A DNA stretch of 64,000 nt from Bacteroides zoogleoformans (lineage in GTDB: Bacteria; Bacteroidota; Bacteroidia; Bacteroidales; Bacteroidaceae): assembly GCF_002998435.1 (NCBI RefSeq), contig NZ_CP027231.1, positions 2,831,001 through 2,895,000 on the forward strand. The letters are read 5' to 3'. Shown piece by piece: positions 8,229-16,942 of the stretch; position 1 is the stretch's first letter, and every line of letters starts with the position of its first letter. A program made the position numbers and the translations under genes. Below the pieces are notes generated by a model that was given only the letters and a program-made list of their open reading frames with translations, had not been told where the DNA came from and did no database searches.

Positions 8229-11200
8229 TTAGAAGTTCATACGTACACCAAATGTAAATGTTCTCGGAGTGGGGTATGTACCGGTGTCGATGCCGTTGGA
8301 ACGGTCGCCCTCGCCACTTGAGAAAGAGAAACCTGCCGGATTTGAACCCTTATAGCCTGATAAGGTGAAGAGGTTCTGCACGCTGAAACTGAGACGTAAG
8401 TCGGCAAACTTTGTGATGTTTTTGGACAAGTCGTAAGATAGTGTCACATTTTCGCAGCGGAAGTAGTCGGCATTTTCAACCCATTTGGTAGAGTTACCCA
8501 GATACTGGTTATTGGATACAGACGGATCGGGCATGGTTTTGCCAATCTGTTCGATGTAACCGGCATCGGTGAACATGCGTGAATTACCAATCATGGAGTT
8601 CATGGCAAAACGCAGCGCATTCAAACGTTGTACTCCGAATGAGGAGTTGAAGAAAGCATTCAGTGACCAATTCTTGTAGCGAACAGAATTGTTCCATCCC
8701 AAAGTGAAGTCGGGTGTGGCTTTACCAAGTACGGTTCGGTCGTTTGCAGATGGGGTGCGAGTAACGCTTCCATCGGCAGTGTAATATGTGTCATATCCTT
8801 CTTTGTCGATACCTGCCCAACGGTAGCCGTAGAGTGTACCGATGGCTTCACCCTCTTTGATGATGCTACTTTCGGTTACGATGGACTGGAAAGAGGCTCC
8901 ATAGATAATGGGCTGTTGAGCCGTCAGTTTTTCAACCTTGTTTTTAAGATAGGTACCGTTGAGGGTGGTAGACCAACTCCAGTTCTTATTTTGAACGATA
9001 TTGGCAGTGATTGAAACATCAAATCCTTTGTTGGAAACCTCTCCGGCGTTAATCAGATAGCTTGTTCCACCCAGGTAACCTGCTAAGTTGGTGTATAGCA
9101 GTGCATCGGATGTCTTTTTACTGAAGAAGTCAAAGCTTAAGTCGATACGGTTATTAAACAGACCTAAATCGATACCGAAGTCGAATTGCTTGGTCTTTTC
9201 CCATTTGATGTCGGGAGTAGCTAAAGAGTTAGACCAATAGCCGGTCACCGCATTGGATGTACCGAAGTAGGTAGAAGTGCTACTCAGCAGTGCCAATGTG
9301 GAATAGGGATTGATGTCCTGATTACCGATGATACCATAGCTGGCACGTAGTTTCAGATTGCTCACTGTGTTGCGGTATTTCTCCATGAAAGCTTCATTTG
9401 ATACTGTCCATGCCACTGCTAATGAAGGGAAATATCCCCATTTGTGGTTCGTGAAACGGCTGGAACCATCGGCACGGAATGTACCGGTCAGCATATAGCG
9501 GTTGTCATAGTTGTAGATGACACGGCCCACACCCGAGAGTAATGCCCAGTCCGAATAAGAATTGGAAGCATCACGGGTTTTTGCATTTCGCACGTCCCAC
9601 CAGCCTACACCTTCTGCTTGTAGATTACTGCCACTGATACCCATGGCACGTGTATTGCTTTTGGTAGCTTCCCATACACCTGTTACGGTGAGGAAATGTT
9701 TATCGTTCCAATCGTGTATCCAAGTAAGGTTGTTTGATGATTGGAGCAACATGCGCTGACTGTTGTTGTTACTCATACTATTGCTTTTGCCGGTTGTGAT
9801 GAGCGGTGAAAAACCATAGTTGGTACTGTTGTAGTAGTCCACGCCGTTACTGGTGGTGAAAGTCAGCCCCTTGAGCAAGTTGAAACGGAAATCCACATGG
9901 CCGCTGAATACATCACGACGACGTTCGCTTTTGTTTCCGGCAATGATACCACGTGCATTCTCCTGAATGGTGCCATAAGGATCCCATGCATAGTTTCCGT
10001 TTTCGTTGAACATATTCATTGTAGGAGATGAGTTGAAAGCAATCCACAGAGGATTGTAGCCTCCCATGGCTAATTCACCTATACCTTTCCCAATGGCATG
10101 AGAAGCATTGATGTCTACTGTGATGTCGAGCCATTTGGCCATGGAAGCCTTGAAATTTGCCTTGGCTGAATAGCGCTCGTAGTTACTTTTATCAATAGTG
10201 CCATCCTGATTCATGTAGTTGGCAGAGAAGTAGCTCTGCACGCTCTCCGAGCCTTTTGAGAGCACGAGTTTGTAGTTATGGGTGATGCCTGTGCGGAAAA
10301 TTTCGTCTTTCCAGTTGATACCGGGATTTTTCCCGCTTAAGTAGTCGGTCAGGTCGCTTTCGCTGATACCGGCATATTTGACTAAGGCCTGCGCATAGCT
10401 TTTGGTGTCCATCAAGTCGGGAAGGTTTGTCGCATTGGAAATACCTACAGAAGCATCGAAAGTGATGACGCTCTCACCCTTTACGCCACTTTTGGTAGTG
10501 ATGATAACTACACCGTTGGCGCCACGCGAGCCGTAGATGGCGGTAGAGGATGCGTCTTTTAATATCTGCATGCTCTGAATGTCTTCAGGATTTATTCCTT
10601 CGAGACCGGATTCTCTTACCATGCCGTCTACCACATAGAGGGGGTCGTTACTCTTATTGATGGAATTAGATCCGCGTACGCGTATCTTGGCCGAGCCACC
10701 GGGAATACCGTCGCTCACCACGTTTACACCGGCCACGCGTCCTTGAAGAGCGTCACTCACTTGCGTGATGGGCTGATCTTTGAACGCTTTGTTGTCCATT
10801 ACGGCTACCGAACCGGCCAAGTCGGCTTTACGCACTACACCGTAACCGATAACCACTACTTCGTCCAATGTTTCGCTGTCTTCCTGAAGTTTGGCGTTTA
10901 CTATTCGTTGCCCGTTTACTGCTACTTCCAGCGTTTTATAACCGATATAAGAGAAAACCAAAGTGGCATTTGCCGGTACATTGAGTGTAAATTTGCCGTC
11001 CACGTCAGTGATAGTACCATTGCCGGTACTGCTTTTCTGTACCACATTCACACCGATTAGCGGCTCACCGCTTGTATCTGTCACCACACCGGTGACTTGT
11101 GTGGCTTGTTGCATGATGGAATACTCTGTCGGGACAGAGGACGGAGCGGCAAACGCGTTTCCTCCGAGCATCAGCACTCCCATGGCAAACGGAATTGTCC

Positions 11201-11231
11201 GAAGCAATCTTCTTCTTTCTTCTTTTTTCAT
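8229..11231 (-). CDS. susC: SusC/RagA family TonB-linked outer-membrane receptor
   Basis: Start chosen at 11231 (MKKEERRRLLRTIPFAMGVL), which gives a signal peptide ending near AFA; the longer frame to 11255 adds eight unsupported residues. Exactly 1000 residues. Order: carboxypeptidase-regulatory-like domain (GVVTDTSGEPLIGVNVVQ, about 45-120), TonB-box region with the SusC hallmark DEVVVIGYG near 125, plug domain (LQGRVAGVNVVSDG, DPLYVVDGM, ILKDASSTAIYGSRGANG), then a 22-strand barrel ending in FGVRMNF with a terminal Phe. It imports oligosaccharides across the outer membrane using TonB energy with its SusD partner. The divergent hybrid regulator about 350 bases upstream is its likely activator. 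Confidence 0.96.
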   Translation of the reverse strand: MKKEERRRLLRTIPFAMGVLMLGGNAFAAPSSVPTEYSIMQQATQVTGVVTDTSGEPLIGVNVVQKSSTGNGTITDVDGKFTLNVPANATLVFSYIGYKTLEVAVNGQRIVNAKLQEDSETLDEVVVIGYGVVRKADLAGSVAVMDNKAFKDQPITQVSDALQGRVAGVNVVSDGIPGGSAKIRVRGSNSINKSNDPLYVVDGMVRESGLEGINPEDIQSMQILKDASSTAIYGSRGANGVVIITTKSGVKGESVITFDASVGISNATNLPDLMDTKSYAQALVKYAGISESDLTDYLSGKNPGINWKDEIFRTGITHNYKLVLSKGSESVQSYFSANYMNQDGTIDKSNYERYSAKANFKASMAKWLDITVDINASHAIGKGIGELAMGGYNPLWIAFNSSPTMNMFNENGNYAWDPYGTIQENARGIIAGNKSERRRDVFSGHVDFRFNLLKGLTFTTSNGVDYYNSTNYGFSPLITTGKSNSMSNNNSQRMLLQSSNNLTWIHDWNDKHFLTVTGVWEATKSNTRAMGISGSNLQAEGVGWWDVRNAKTRDASNSYSDWALLSGVGRVIYNYDNRYMLTGTFRADGSSRFTNHKWGYFPSLAVAWTVSNEAFMEKYRNTVSNLKLRASYGIIGNQDINPYSTLALLSSTSTYFGTSNAVTGYWSNSLATPDIKWEKTKQFDFGIDLGLFNNRIDLSFDFFSKKTSDALLYTNLAGYLGGTSYLINAGEVSNKGFDVSITANIVQNKNWSWSTTLNGTYLKNKVEKLTAQQPIIYGASFQSIVTESSIIKEGEAIGTLYGYRWAGIDKEGYDTYYTADGSVTRTPSANDRTVLGKATPDFTLGWNNSVRYKNWSLNAFFNSSFGVQRLNALRFAMNSMIGNSRMFTDAGYIEQIGKTMPDPSVSNNQYLGNSTKWVENADYFRCENVTLSYDLSKNITKFADLRLSFSVQNLFTLSGYKGSNPAGFSFSSGEGDRSNGIDTGTYPTPRTFTFGVRMNF

Positions 11232-11590
11232 AATGAGAAAATTAAAGTTAAACAAATGATATGATGTTGATATTTTGTCTGTCGAAACATAAAAACATCT
11301 GTCGGTTCTGCATTACTTCCGGTTATGCGGATTTTTTTGAAGAACGCCACAAATCTATGGAAAGTAGGTAGGATATAAGGTTCGATTTTGTCTATTTTAT
11401 TTTCAAAAATGGCTAAAACTACATTTTTAAAGGCTTTAAAAGGCTGTTTTGAAGAGAGGTTTAAATGTTTTTGAAAACTGATTATACGGTTCTATAATCT
11501 CTGTCCGCATAAAAATAGGCAGAGACACCATGTAGTAATTCTGAATGAAACACTATCTTTGCATTGTTGAAACGAAACTTTAATCTATAT
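11232..11590. promoter_or_regulatory. Divergent control region between susC and the hybrid two-component gene
   Basis: A gene-free 359-bp region holding the promoters of both neighbours. It has a good -7 box on the + strand for the regulator (see 11554-11561) and A/T-rich stretches. No clear sigma-ABfr box was found for susC, as expected for a promoter that needs its own activator. I could not identify the operator. Confidence 0.5.
11554..11561 (+). promoter_or_regulatory. -7 box of the hybrid two-component gene
   Basis: TATCTTTG matches TAnnTTTG. Transcription would start near 11567, which is after an in-frame TTG at 11564. This decides the start codon of the regulator in favour of the ATG at 11591. 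Confidence 0.6.
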
Positions 11591-14500
11591 ATGATAAAAA
11601 CATTGGGAGCCTCTTCACGTTTGACGGCCTTTTTGTTTTTCTGTTTTCTTTGTTCTTTACTCTTTGGTACAGAACACTACTTCTATAAACAGATAACGTT
11701 GGATGCCGGTTTGCCTACCACTCTTACCTGTATATTTGCCGATACACGAGGCTTTATCTGGACCGGGACTACAGCGGGATTAGGGCGTTTCGACGGACAT
11801 GACCAAAAACGGTATCTGAACCGGAGGAACGATGCCACTTCACTACCCGGTAACCATATTTACCAGATACTCGAAGACCGGCATCATAACCTATGGATAT
11901 TGACGGACAAGGGAGTGGCTCTTTATAATTATCGCTACAATCATTTTACCACGTTGAAGGATGAGGAGGAAAAGCCTTGCGTGGCCTACTCTGTATGTCT
12001 GTGGAAAGACCAATTGCTGTTTGGCGGTAAGAATAAAGTCTATACTTATGATGAGAAAACACACCGGTTGAAGAAACGCTATGAACTGAATGTGGAGCAT
12101 GATTTTGATATTTCACGGATTGCGGCAATTGCTTCCGGCACTTTACTTTGCTGTAGCCGTTGGCATGGTATTTGCACCATAAACATGCAGAATGGAGCAA
12201 TTTTAAATTCTCCTTTTGGTCAAGAAAAGGAAATTACGGATATGCTTATCGACTCTGAACAGCGTATTTGGATAGCCCCCTATAATCAAGGATTGCGTTG
12301 CTTCTCGGCTGATGGCAAGGAAATTGCTTCCTATACCACTCGTAATTCATCCATTAAAAGTGATATCGTAATCTGTATCATTGAGCGGAAAGGACAAATA
12401 TGGATAGGTACCGACGGAGGTGGCATCAATATATTGAATCCGGATAATAACCATTTTACTTATTTGGAGCATAGTATCGGTGACAAGCTTTACTCACTGC
12501 CTACGAATTCTATCAACTTTCTGCATTGTGACCACTACCACAACATTTGGGTAGGCGGGGTCTATAACGGATTGATCAGCATCCGTCCGGTTTCCATGAA
12601 AACCTATACGGATGTACAGCAAGGTAATCGGTTAGGCTTAAGCCATAGTATTGTGCTTAGTCTTCATAAGGAAAACGCCGACCGCATATGGATAGGTACG
12701 GATGGAGGCGGTATGAATAGTTTTAATCCGCATACGGGCACGTTTACCTACTATCCCACTACCGGAAAAGACAAGATTACGTCCATTTGTGAGTTTGAAC
12801 CCGGCAAGCTGTTGCTTTCTATCTTTGCCGAAGGATTGTTTGTATTCGATATGCGTACAGGCAGTAAAACTCCGTTTCGTGTCATCGACGAAAAGACAAC
12901 CATGACTCTGTCAAAACACGGCTATTCGGTTTATCTGTATCGCAACACCCCTCAGACTGTACTGATATTGAGTGATCATGTGTACATCTACGACCTTAAA
13001 AAGAAAATCTTTGCCATTGCTGAGGAAGAAAAGGAACAGCTTATCAATTGGGGAACCTTACAATCTGTTACGGATAATGGCAGAGAGACCTTCTTGTTCG
13101 ACAATAAACGTATATATGCGTTGAATCATAAAACTCAATCGCTGAAAGTCCTGTTTGTTTGTAACAGCGAGATGCAAATCAATTCAGTAGACCGTGATTC
13201 TCAAGGATACTTCTGGATTGGCAGCAACTTGGGGTTAAGCTGCTACATGCCTGATTCCGGAAAATTGGAAACATCGCAGACCAGTCTTTTCGTTGCAGTG
13301 TCTATGGTGATGTGCGGGCCCAAAGGGGAGGTATGGATAGGTGCGGAGAACAGGCTTTTTGCTTACTTGCAGGCCGAGAACAGGTTCATCCTTTTTGGAG
13401 AATCGGATGGCGTCATTCCTAATGAGTACGTGCCTCGTCCTAAAATTATTATGGATAACAACGACATCTATATAGGAGGTGTAAAGGGGCTGCTCCACAT
13501 CAGCAAAGAGTGGACTCCGGAAGTGACCGGTCTGCCTGAACTGCAACTGACTGATATCCTTCTTAACGGGCAATCTACCAACAGCCGGTTAGAGAAGATG
13601 CAAGAGGTGCTTACGGTACCTTTCAACAGCAACATTGCCATACAGATTATGAGCCGGGAGGAAGATATCTTCCGGCAGAAGTTATATCGCTTTCGTATAG
13701 AGGGATTGGATAATAACTACATGGAATCATACAATACCGAATTGGTGATGCGTGCGCTTCATCCCGGAAATTATAGAATCATGGCATCGTGTACAACCAA
13801 AGACGGAAACTGGATGCCCGACCGACAGATCTTGGAAGTGACTGTGCTGCCGCCGTGGTATCGGACATGGTGGGCGATGGGAGGAGGGATTCTCTTGGTT
13901 ATGCTCTTCGTCATGGCGTCAATCAGAAGAGTGCTCAAGAATAAAGAACGTAAGTTGAAGTGGTCGATGAAGGAACACGAACAGCAAATGTATGAAGAAA
14001 AGGTGCGTTTCCTTATTAACATCAGTCATGAACTGCGCACACCGTTGACACTGATATATGCTCCGTTGAGACGCATGTTGAAGTCTCTGTCGGCCGAAGA
14101 TGAACAATATTTGCCTTTACGTGCCATATACCGGCAATCACAACGCATGAAGGCCTTGATAAATATGGTGCTTGACTTGCGTAAGATGGAGGTTGGAGAA
14201 AGCAAACTGCATGTGCAGCCTTGTCTTCTGAATAAATGGATAGAGCAAGTGTCGCAAGATTTTGCCTACGAGGGTGAAGCGGAGCAGGTACATTTTGTAT
14301 ACAACCTCGACCCGAAAGTAGAGACAGTGTATTTCGATAAGGACAAATGTGAAATTGTTTTGAGCAATTTGCTTGTAAATGCTTTGAAGCATAGTCCACA
14401 GAACTCCACCATAACCGTTGCTTCCCAACTTCTGGCAGAAAGTAATGATGTACAAGTTTCCGTTTCCGACCAAGGTTGTGGCTTGCAGCAGGTGGACATG

Positions 14501-15532
14501 GAGAGGCTTTTCACTCGTTTCTATCAAGGCAGTAACGAACAATCTGGAACAGGTATCGGTCTTTCTTACTCCAAAATATTGGTAGAGCAACACGGAGGAT
14601 CATTAGGAGTACGTAGTAACTACGGTGAAGGCGCCACCTTTTACTTCCGCTTGCCGATGAGGTTGGATGCGGAGGAAATAGTATGTCAACCGGGTACTTA
14701 TTTAAATGAACTGATGGATGAGGAGGAAAGCGTCTTGTCTTTCAAAACGGAAGAATTTGAACTTTCGGCATACAGCGTTTTGGTGGTGGATGACCATCCG
14801 GACATGACGGCTTTTTTGAAGAAATCACTGAAAGAGTATTTCAAACAGGTCATTACGGCCGCTGATGGTGTAGAGGCCTTGCAATTAATAAAGACATATG
14901 TGCCTGACATCATTGTGAGCGATGTGATGATGCCACGCATGAATGGCTATCAACTTTGTATGGAAATAAAGAGGAATGTGGATATCAGTCATATTCCGGT
15001 CATATTGCTTACTGCCCGTCACGATGAGCAAAGCCAGAAAGACGGCTATAAGAATGGGGCTGATGCCTACTTGATGAAGCCTTTCGAGGTAGATACGCTG
15101 ATAGAATTGATACACAATCGTCTGAAAGCCCGTGATGCCATTCGCAAACGCTATATGAACATAGGCTCTTTGCCTGTGCCCGAGGAGACTACATTCAGTC
15201 AGGCCGACGAGAAATTCTTGTTCCGGTTGAATAGTTTCGTCGAAGAAAACCTGGGCAATTCCGGATTGGATATTTCTTTTATCTGCAAAGAGATGGGAAT
15301 GAGTAGAGCTTCTCTCTACAATAAACTGAAAGTTTTGACAGACATGAGTGCCAATGAGTATATTAATAAATTCCGAATGGAAAGGGCTATACAGCTAATT
15401 CACTCTACTGACATGACTTTTGCCGACATTGCCGAGAAAGTGGGTTTCACCACTTCTTCTTATTTCAGTACCGCTTTCAAACAATATACGGGGGAGACGC
15501 CGACACAATATAAGAAGAAGATTAGGCGGTGA
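11591..15532 (+). CDS. Hybrid two-component system sensor kinase/response regulator (PUL regulator)
   Basis: 1313 residues from the ATG at 11591. Order: signal/anchor (LTAFLFFCFLCSLLFG), about 14 two-component propeller repeats (FIWTGTTAGLGRFDG, IWIGTDGGGINILNPD, IWIGTDGGGMNSFNPH) forming a periplasmic sensor, a Y_Y_Y domain around 680-760 (YRFRIEGLDNNYMES), one membrane helix (GGGILLVMLFVMASI, about 765-780), HisKA with ISHELRTPLTL and phospho-accepting His near residue 813, HATPase (GIGLSYSKILVEQHGG), a receiver (VLVVDDHPDM, acceptor Asp near 1111 in VSDVMMPRMNG), and an AraC-type helix-turn-helix at the C-terminus (FADIAEKVGFTTSSYFSTAF). It binds a glycan breakdown product in the periplasm and activates the divergent susCD operon; that target is inferred from position. 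All catalytic residues are present. Confidence 0.96.
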   Translation: MIKTLGASSRLTAFLFFCFLCSLLFGTEHYFYKQITLDAGLPTTLTCIFADTRGFIWTGTTAGLGRFDGHDQKRYLNRRNDATSLPGNHIYQILEDRHHNLWILTDKGVALYNYRYNHFTTLKDEEEKPCVAYSVCLWKDQLLFGGKNKVYTYDEKTHRLKKRYELNVEHDFDISRIAAIASGTLLCCSRWHGICTINMQNGAILNSPFGQEKEITDMLIDSEQRIWIAPYNQGLRCFSADGKEIASYTTRNSSIKSDIVICIIERKGQIWIGTDGGGINILNPDNNHFTYLEHSIGDKLYSLPTNSINFLHCDHYHNIWVGGVYNGLISIRPVSMKTYTDVQQGNRLGLSHSIVLSLHKENADRIWIGTDGGGMNSFNPHTGTFTYYPTTGKDKITSICEFEPGKLLLSIFAEGLFVFDMRTGSKTPFRVIDEKTTMTLSKHGYSVYLYRNTPQTVLILSDHVYIYDLKKKIFAIAEEEKEQLINWGTLQSVTDNGRETFLFDNKRIYALNHKTQSLKVLFVCNSEMQINSVDRDSQGYFWIGSNLGLSCYMPDSGKLETSQTSLFVAVSMVMCGPKGEVWIGAENRLFAYLQAENRFILFGESDGVIPNEYVPRPKIIMDNNDIYIGGVKGLLHISKEWTPEVTGLPELQLTDILLNGQSTNSRLEKMQEVLTVPFNSNIAIQIMSREEDIFRQKLYRFRIEGLDNNYMESYNTELVMRALHPGNYRIMASCTTKDGNWMPDRQILEVTVLPPWYRTWWAMGGGILLVMLFVMASIRRVLKNKERKLKWSMKEHEQQMYEEKVRFLINISHELRTPLTLIYAPLRRMLKSLSAEDEQYLPLRAIYRQSQRMKALINMVLDLRKMEVGESKLHVQPCLLNKWIEQVSQDFAYEGEAEQVHFVYNLDPKVETVYFDKDKCEIVLSNLLVNALKHSPQNSTITVASQLLAESNDVQVSVSDQGCGLQQVDMERLFTRFYQGSNEQSGTGIGLSYSKILVEQHGGSLGVRSNYGEGATFYFRLPMRLDAEEIVCQPGTYLNELMDEEESVLSFKTEEFELSAYSVLVVDDHPDMTAFLKKSLKEYFKQVITAADGVEALQLIKTYVPDIIVSDVMMPRMNGYQLCMEIKRNVDISHIPVILLTARHDEQSQKDGYKNGADAYLMKPFEVDTLIELIHNRLKARDAIRKRYMNIGSLPVPEETTFSQADEKFLFRLNSFVEENLGNSGLDISFICKEMGMSRASLYNKLKVLTDMSANEYINKFRMERAIQLIHSTDMTFADIAEKVGFTTSSYFSTAFKQYTGETPTQYKKKIRR

Positions 15533-16083
15533 AAGTGGCGTGTGTATAATACAAACACGGATTTTTCGGGAGGACACGAATGCTATCTTATCTCCGTGAA
15601 TCCGTAAAATCCGTGCCTGGAAGCAGAACTTAAAGGGTTCTTTAACGAAACTTTATTGCAAAGTGTGGAGCTGAGGGTAAATGAACTTACCTATATCAGT
15701 CCTTGATATTCAGAAATTTAGCCGAACCTCAATTTTTACTGTAGCCAATCTGTAGCCATTTCAGATATTTTTGAGAGAACGCACAGAAGTTGCATAGACT
15801 TCTTGTTTTCGGGTTCAAAGTTACAAAAAGATGATACATCTTCCAAATATTTGACTAAAAATGTTTTAGAAAGCTTGTGGCTACAATTTTTCAGTGCACG
15901 GTGCAAGACCTATCTATATATAGGCTTGCACCGTGCACTGAAGAGCCTTGCCACTTGTGATATACTGCTGATAATCAATATATAAAATGGTATTATATTA
16001 CCAGACAATGGTATTTTGATATTCCGTTAGAAGCTCATTTCATTAGGAACTTTGCAGCCATAATCATTATAGTCCAATGTATT
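15533..16083. other. 551-bp gene-free junction region, probable left end of the ICE
   Basis: No credible gene. Immediately after the regulator is a 10-bp inverted repeat (CACGGATTTT at 15556-15565 with its complement at 15606-15615), a likely terminator. Further right are two direct copies of TGTAGCCA(A/T) near 15741-15760, an inverted copy near 15878, and a 49-nt palindrome. Ordinary chromosomal genes lie to the left and mobile-element genes to the right, so the attachment site probably falls between about 15.62 and 15.9 kb. No tRNA gene and no duplicated sequence in the window fixes it. Confidence 0.4.
15892..15940. repeat. 49-nt near-perfect palindrome
   Basis: Arms CAGTGCACGGTGCAAG (15892-15907) and its exact complement (15925-15940), with a further CCTAT/ATAGG pairing inside, leaving a 6-nt loop. 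It precedes the first ICE gene by about 140 bases. It could be a terminator against read-through from the chromosome or a protein-binding site at the ICE end. Confidence 0.75.
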
Positions 16084-16563
16084 ATGGCAAACAAAAACAG
16101 CAACTCAGAACAAAAGGGACACCTGTACATCGGTTGTCCTACGCTTGAAACTTTAGCTCTTTCATGCGTCAATGCAAAAGATGCTGCTCATACAAGTAGC
16201 ATCGAGTATTCAAATTTCCTAAAGGCTTGCAAAATGGAAAAGGACATCAGAATCAGCACATATCGGAAATGTGCAGCAGGTTTAGGAAAAGAAGTTCTAA
16301 TCATACATCTGCCTTTGGGAACCATAGAGTCGATGACCAAACCCAAAGCCCATGTGAAGAATCTTTATGAAACAATTGAACTGGATGAACTGATCAAGGT
16401 TTTAATGAAGGTTATGCCAAGTGATGGAATGAAGATAGTGAACTTCATGGAAGAGTTCAAAGGGCATCTAACAAGACACGACAAGGAGAACCTGATGAAA
16501 CCCTTTCTGTCAGCTATTGTAGAACTTTGCCAAAACTTACTTAATGATGATGGAAAACCATGA
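16084..16563 (+). CDS. Hypothetical protein at the ICE left end
   Basis: 159 residues, no signal peptide or membrane helix, mixed alpha/beta and lysine-rich (HLYIGCPTLETLALSCVNAKDAAH). I do not recognise a family. It is the first gene of a rightward set whose members overlap or nearly overlap, and its stop overlaps the next gene by 20 bases, so it is translationally linked to the DNA-handling proteins that follow. A weak -7-like GAACTTTG precedes it near 16049. Confidence 0.6.
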   Translation: MANKNSNSEQKGHLYIGCPTLETLALSCVNAKDAAHTSSIEYSNFLKACKMEKDIRISTYRKCAAGLGKEVLIIHLPLGTIESMTKPKAHVKNLYETIELDELIKVLMKVMPSDGMKIVNFMEEFKGHLTRHDKENLMKPFLSAIVELCQNLLNDDGKP

Positions 16564-16942
16564 AACACGCTCCCTAATGAATGAGCTTCAAACTCTTCGC
16601 GAAGAGTTCAGGCAGATAGCCTGCTTTATCAGAGAGCTAAAGCGTGACTACTCTGTATTAGAAGAGAAAATAGAGTTAAGTACGGCAGATGTCTTGCATC
16701 TGCTTGGTATATCTAAGGCATCCCTTGCCAGATGGCGGGAAGCGAACTCTATTCCTTACCGCTATGTATCAAGTAATCATGTGGTCTATCCATTCAAAGG
16801 ACTCTACCTTTCTGTAAAGACAGGTAGGGCTACATTCAAGGGCTTTCGCCGCTTGGAGGCTTTGCAGCGTCTGAACGCCTACAAGGATGGTGTCCTTAAA
16901 GGCTACATGGGGGATTCTCAAACCTTATTTGAAGAACTATGA
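16544..16942 (+). CDS. DUF3853-like helix-turn-helix protein
   Basis: 132 residues. The N-terminal third is a charged helix suited to coiled-coil pairing (LMNELQTLREEFRQIACFIRELKRDY). From about residue 48 a winged-helix/MerR-like fold follows (STADVLHLLGISKASLARWREANSIPYRY), resembling excisionase-type DNA-binding proteins of Bacteroides mobile elements. The Met at 16547 is an equally good start. It overlaps the upstream gene by 20 bases and the downstream primase by 4 (ATGA), so all three are one operon. It probably acts in excision or replication control; that role is inferred from family context. Confidence 0.7.
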   Translation: MMMENHETRSLMNELQTLREEFRQIACFIRELKRDYSVLEEKIELSTADVLHLLGISKASLARWREANSIPYRYVSSNHVVYPFKGLYLSVKTGRATFKGFRRLEALQRLNAYKDGVLKGYMGDSQTLFEEL

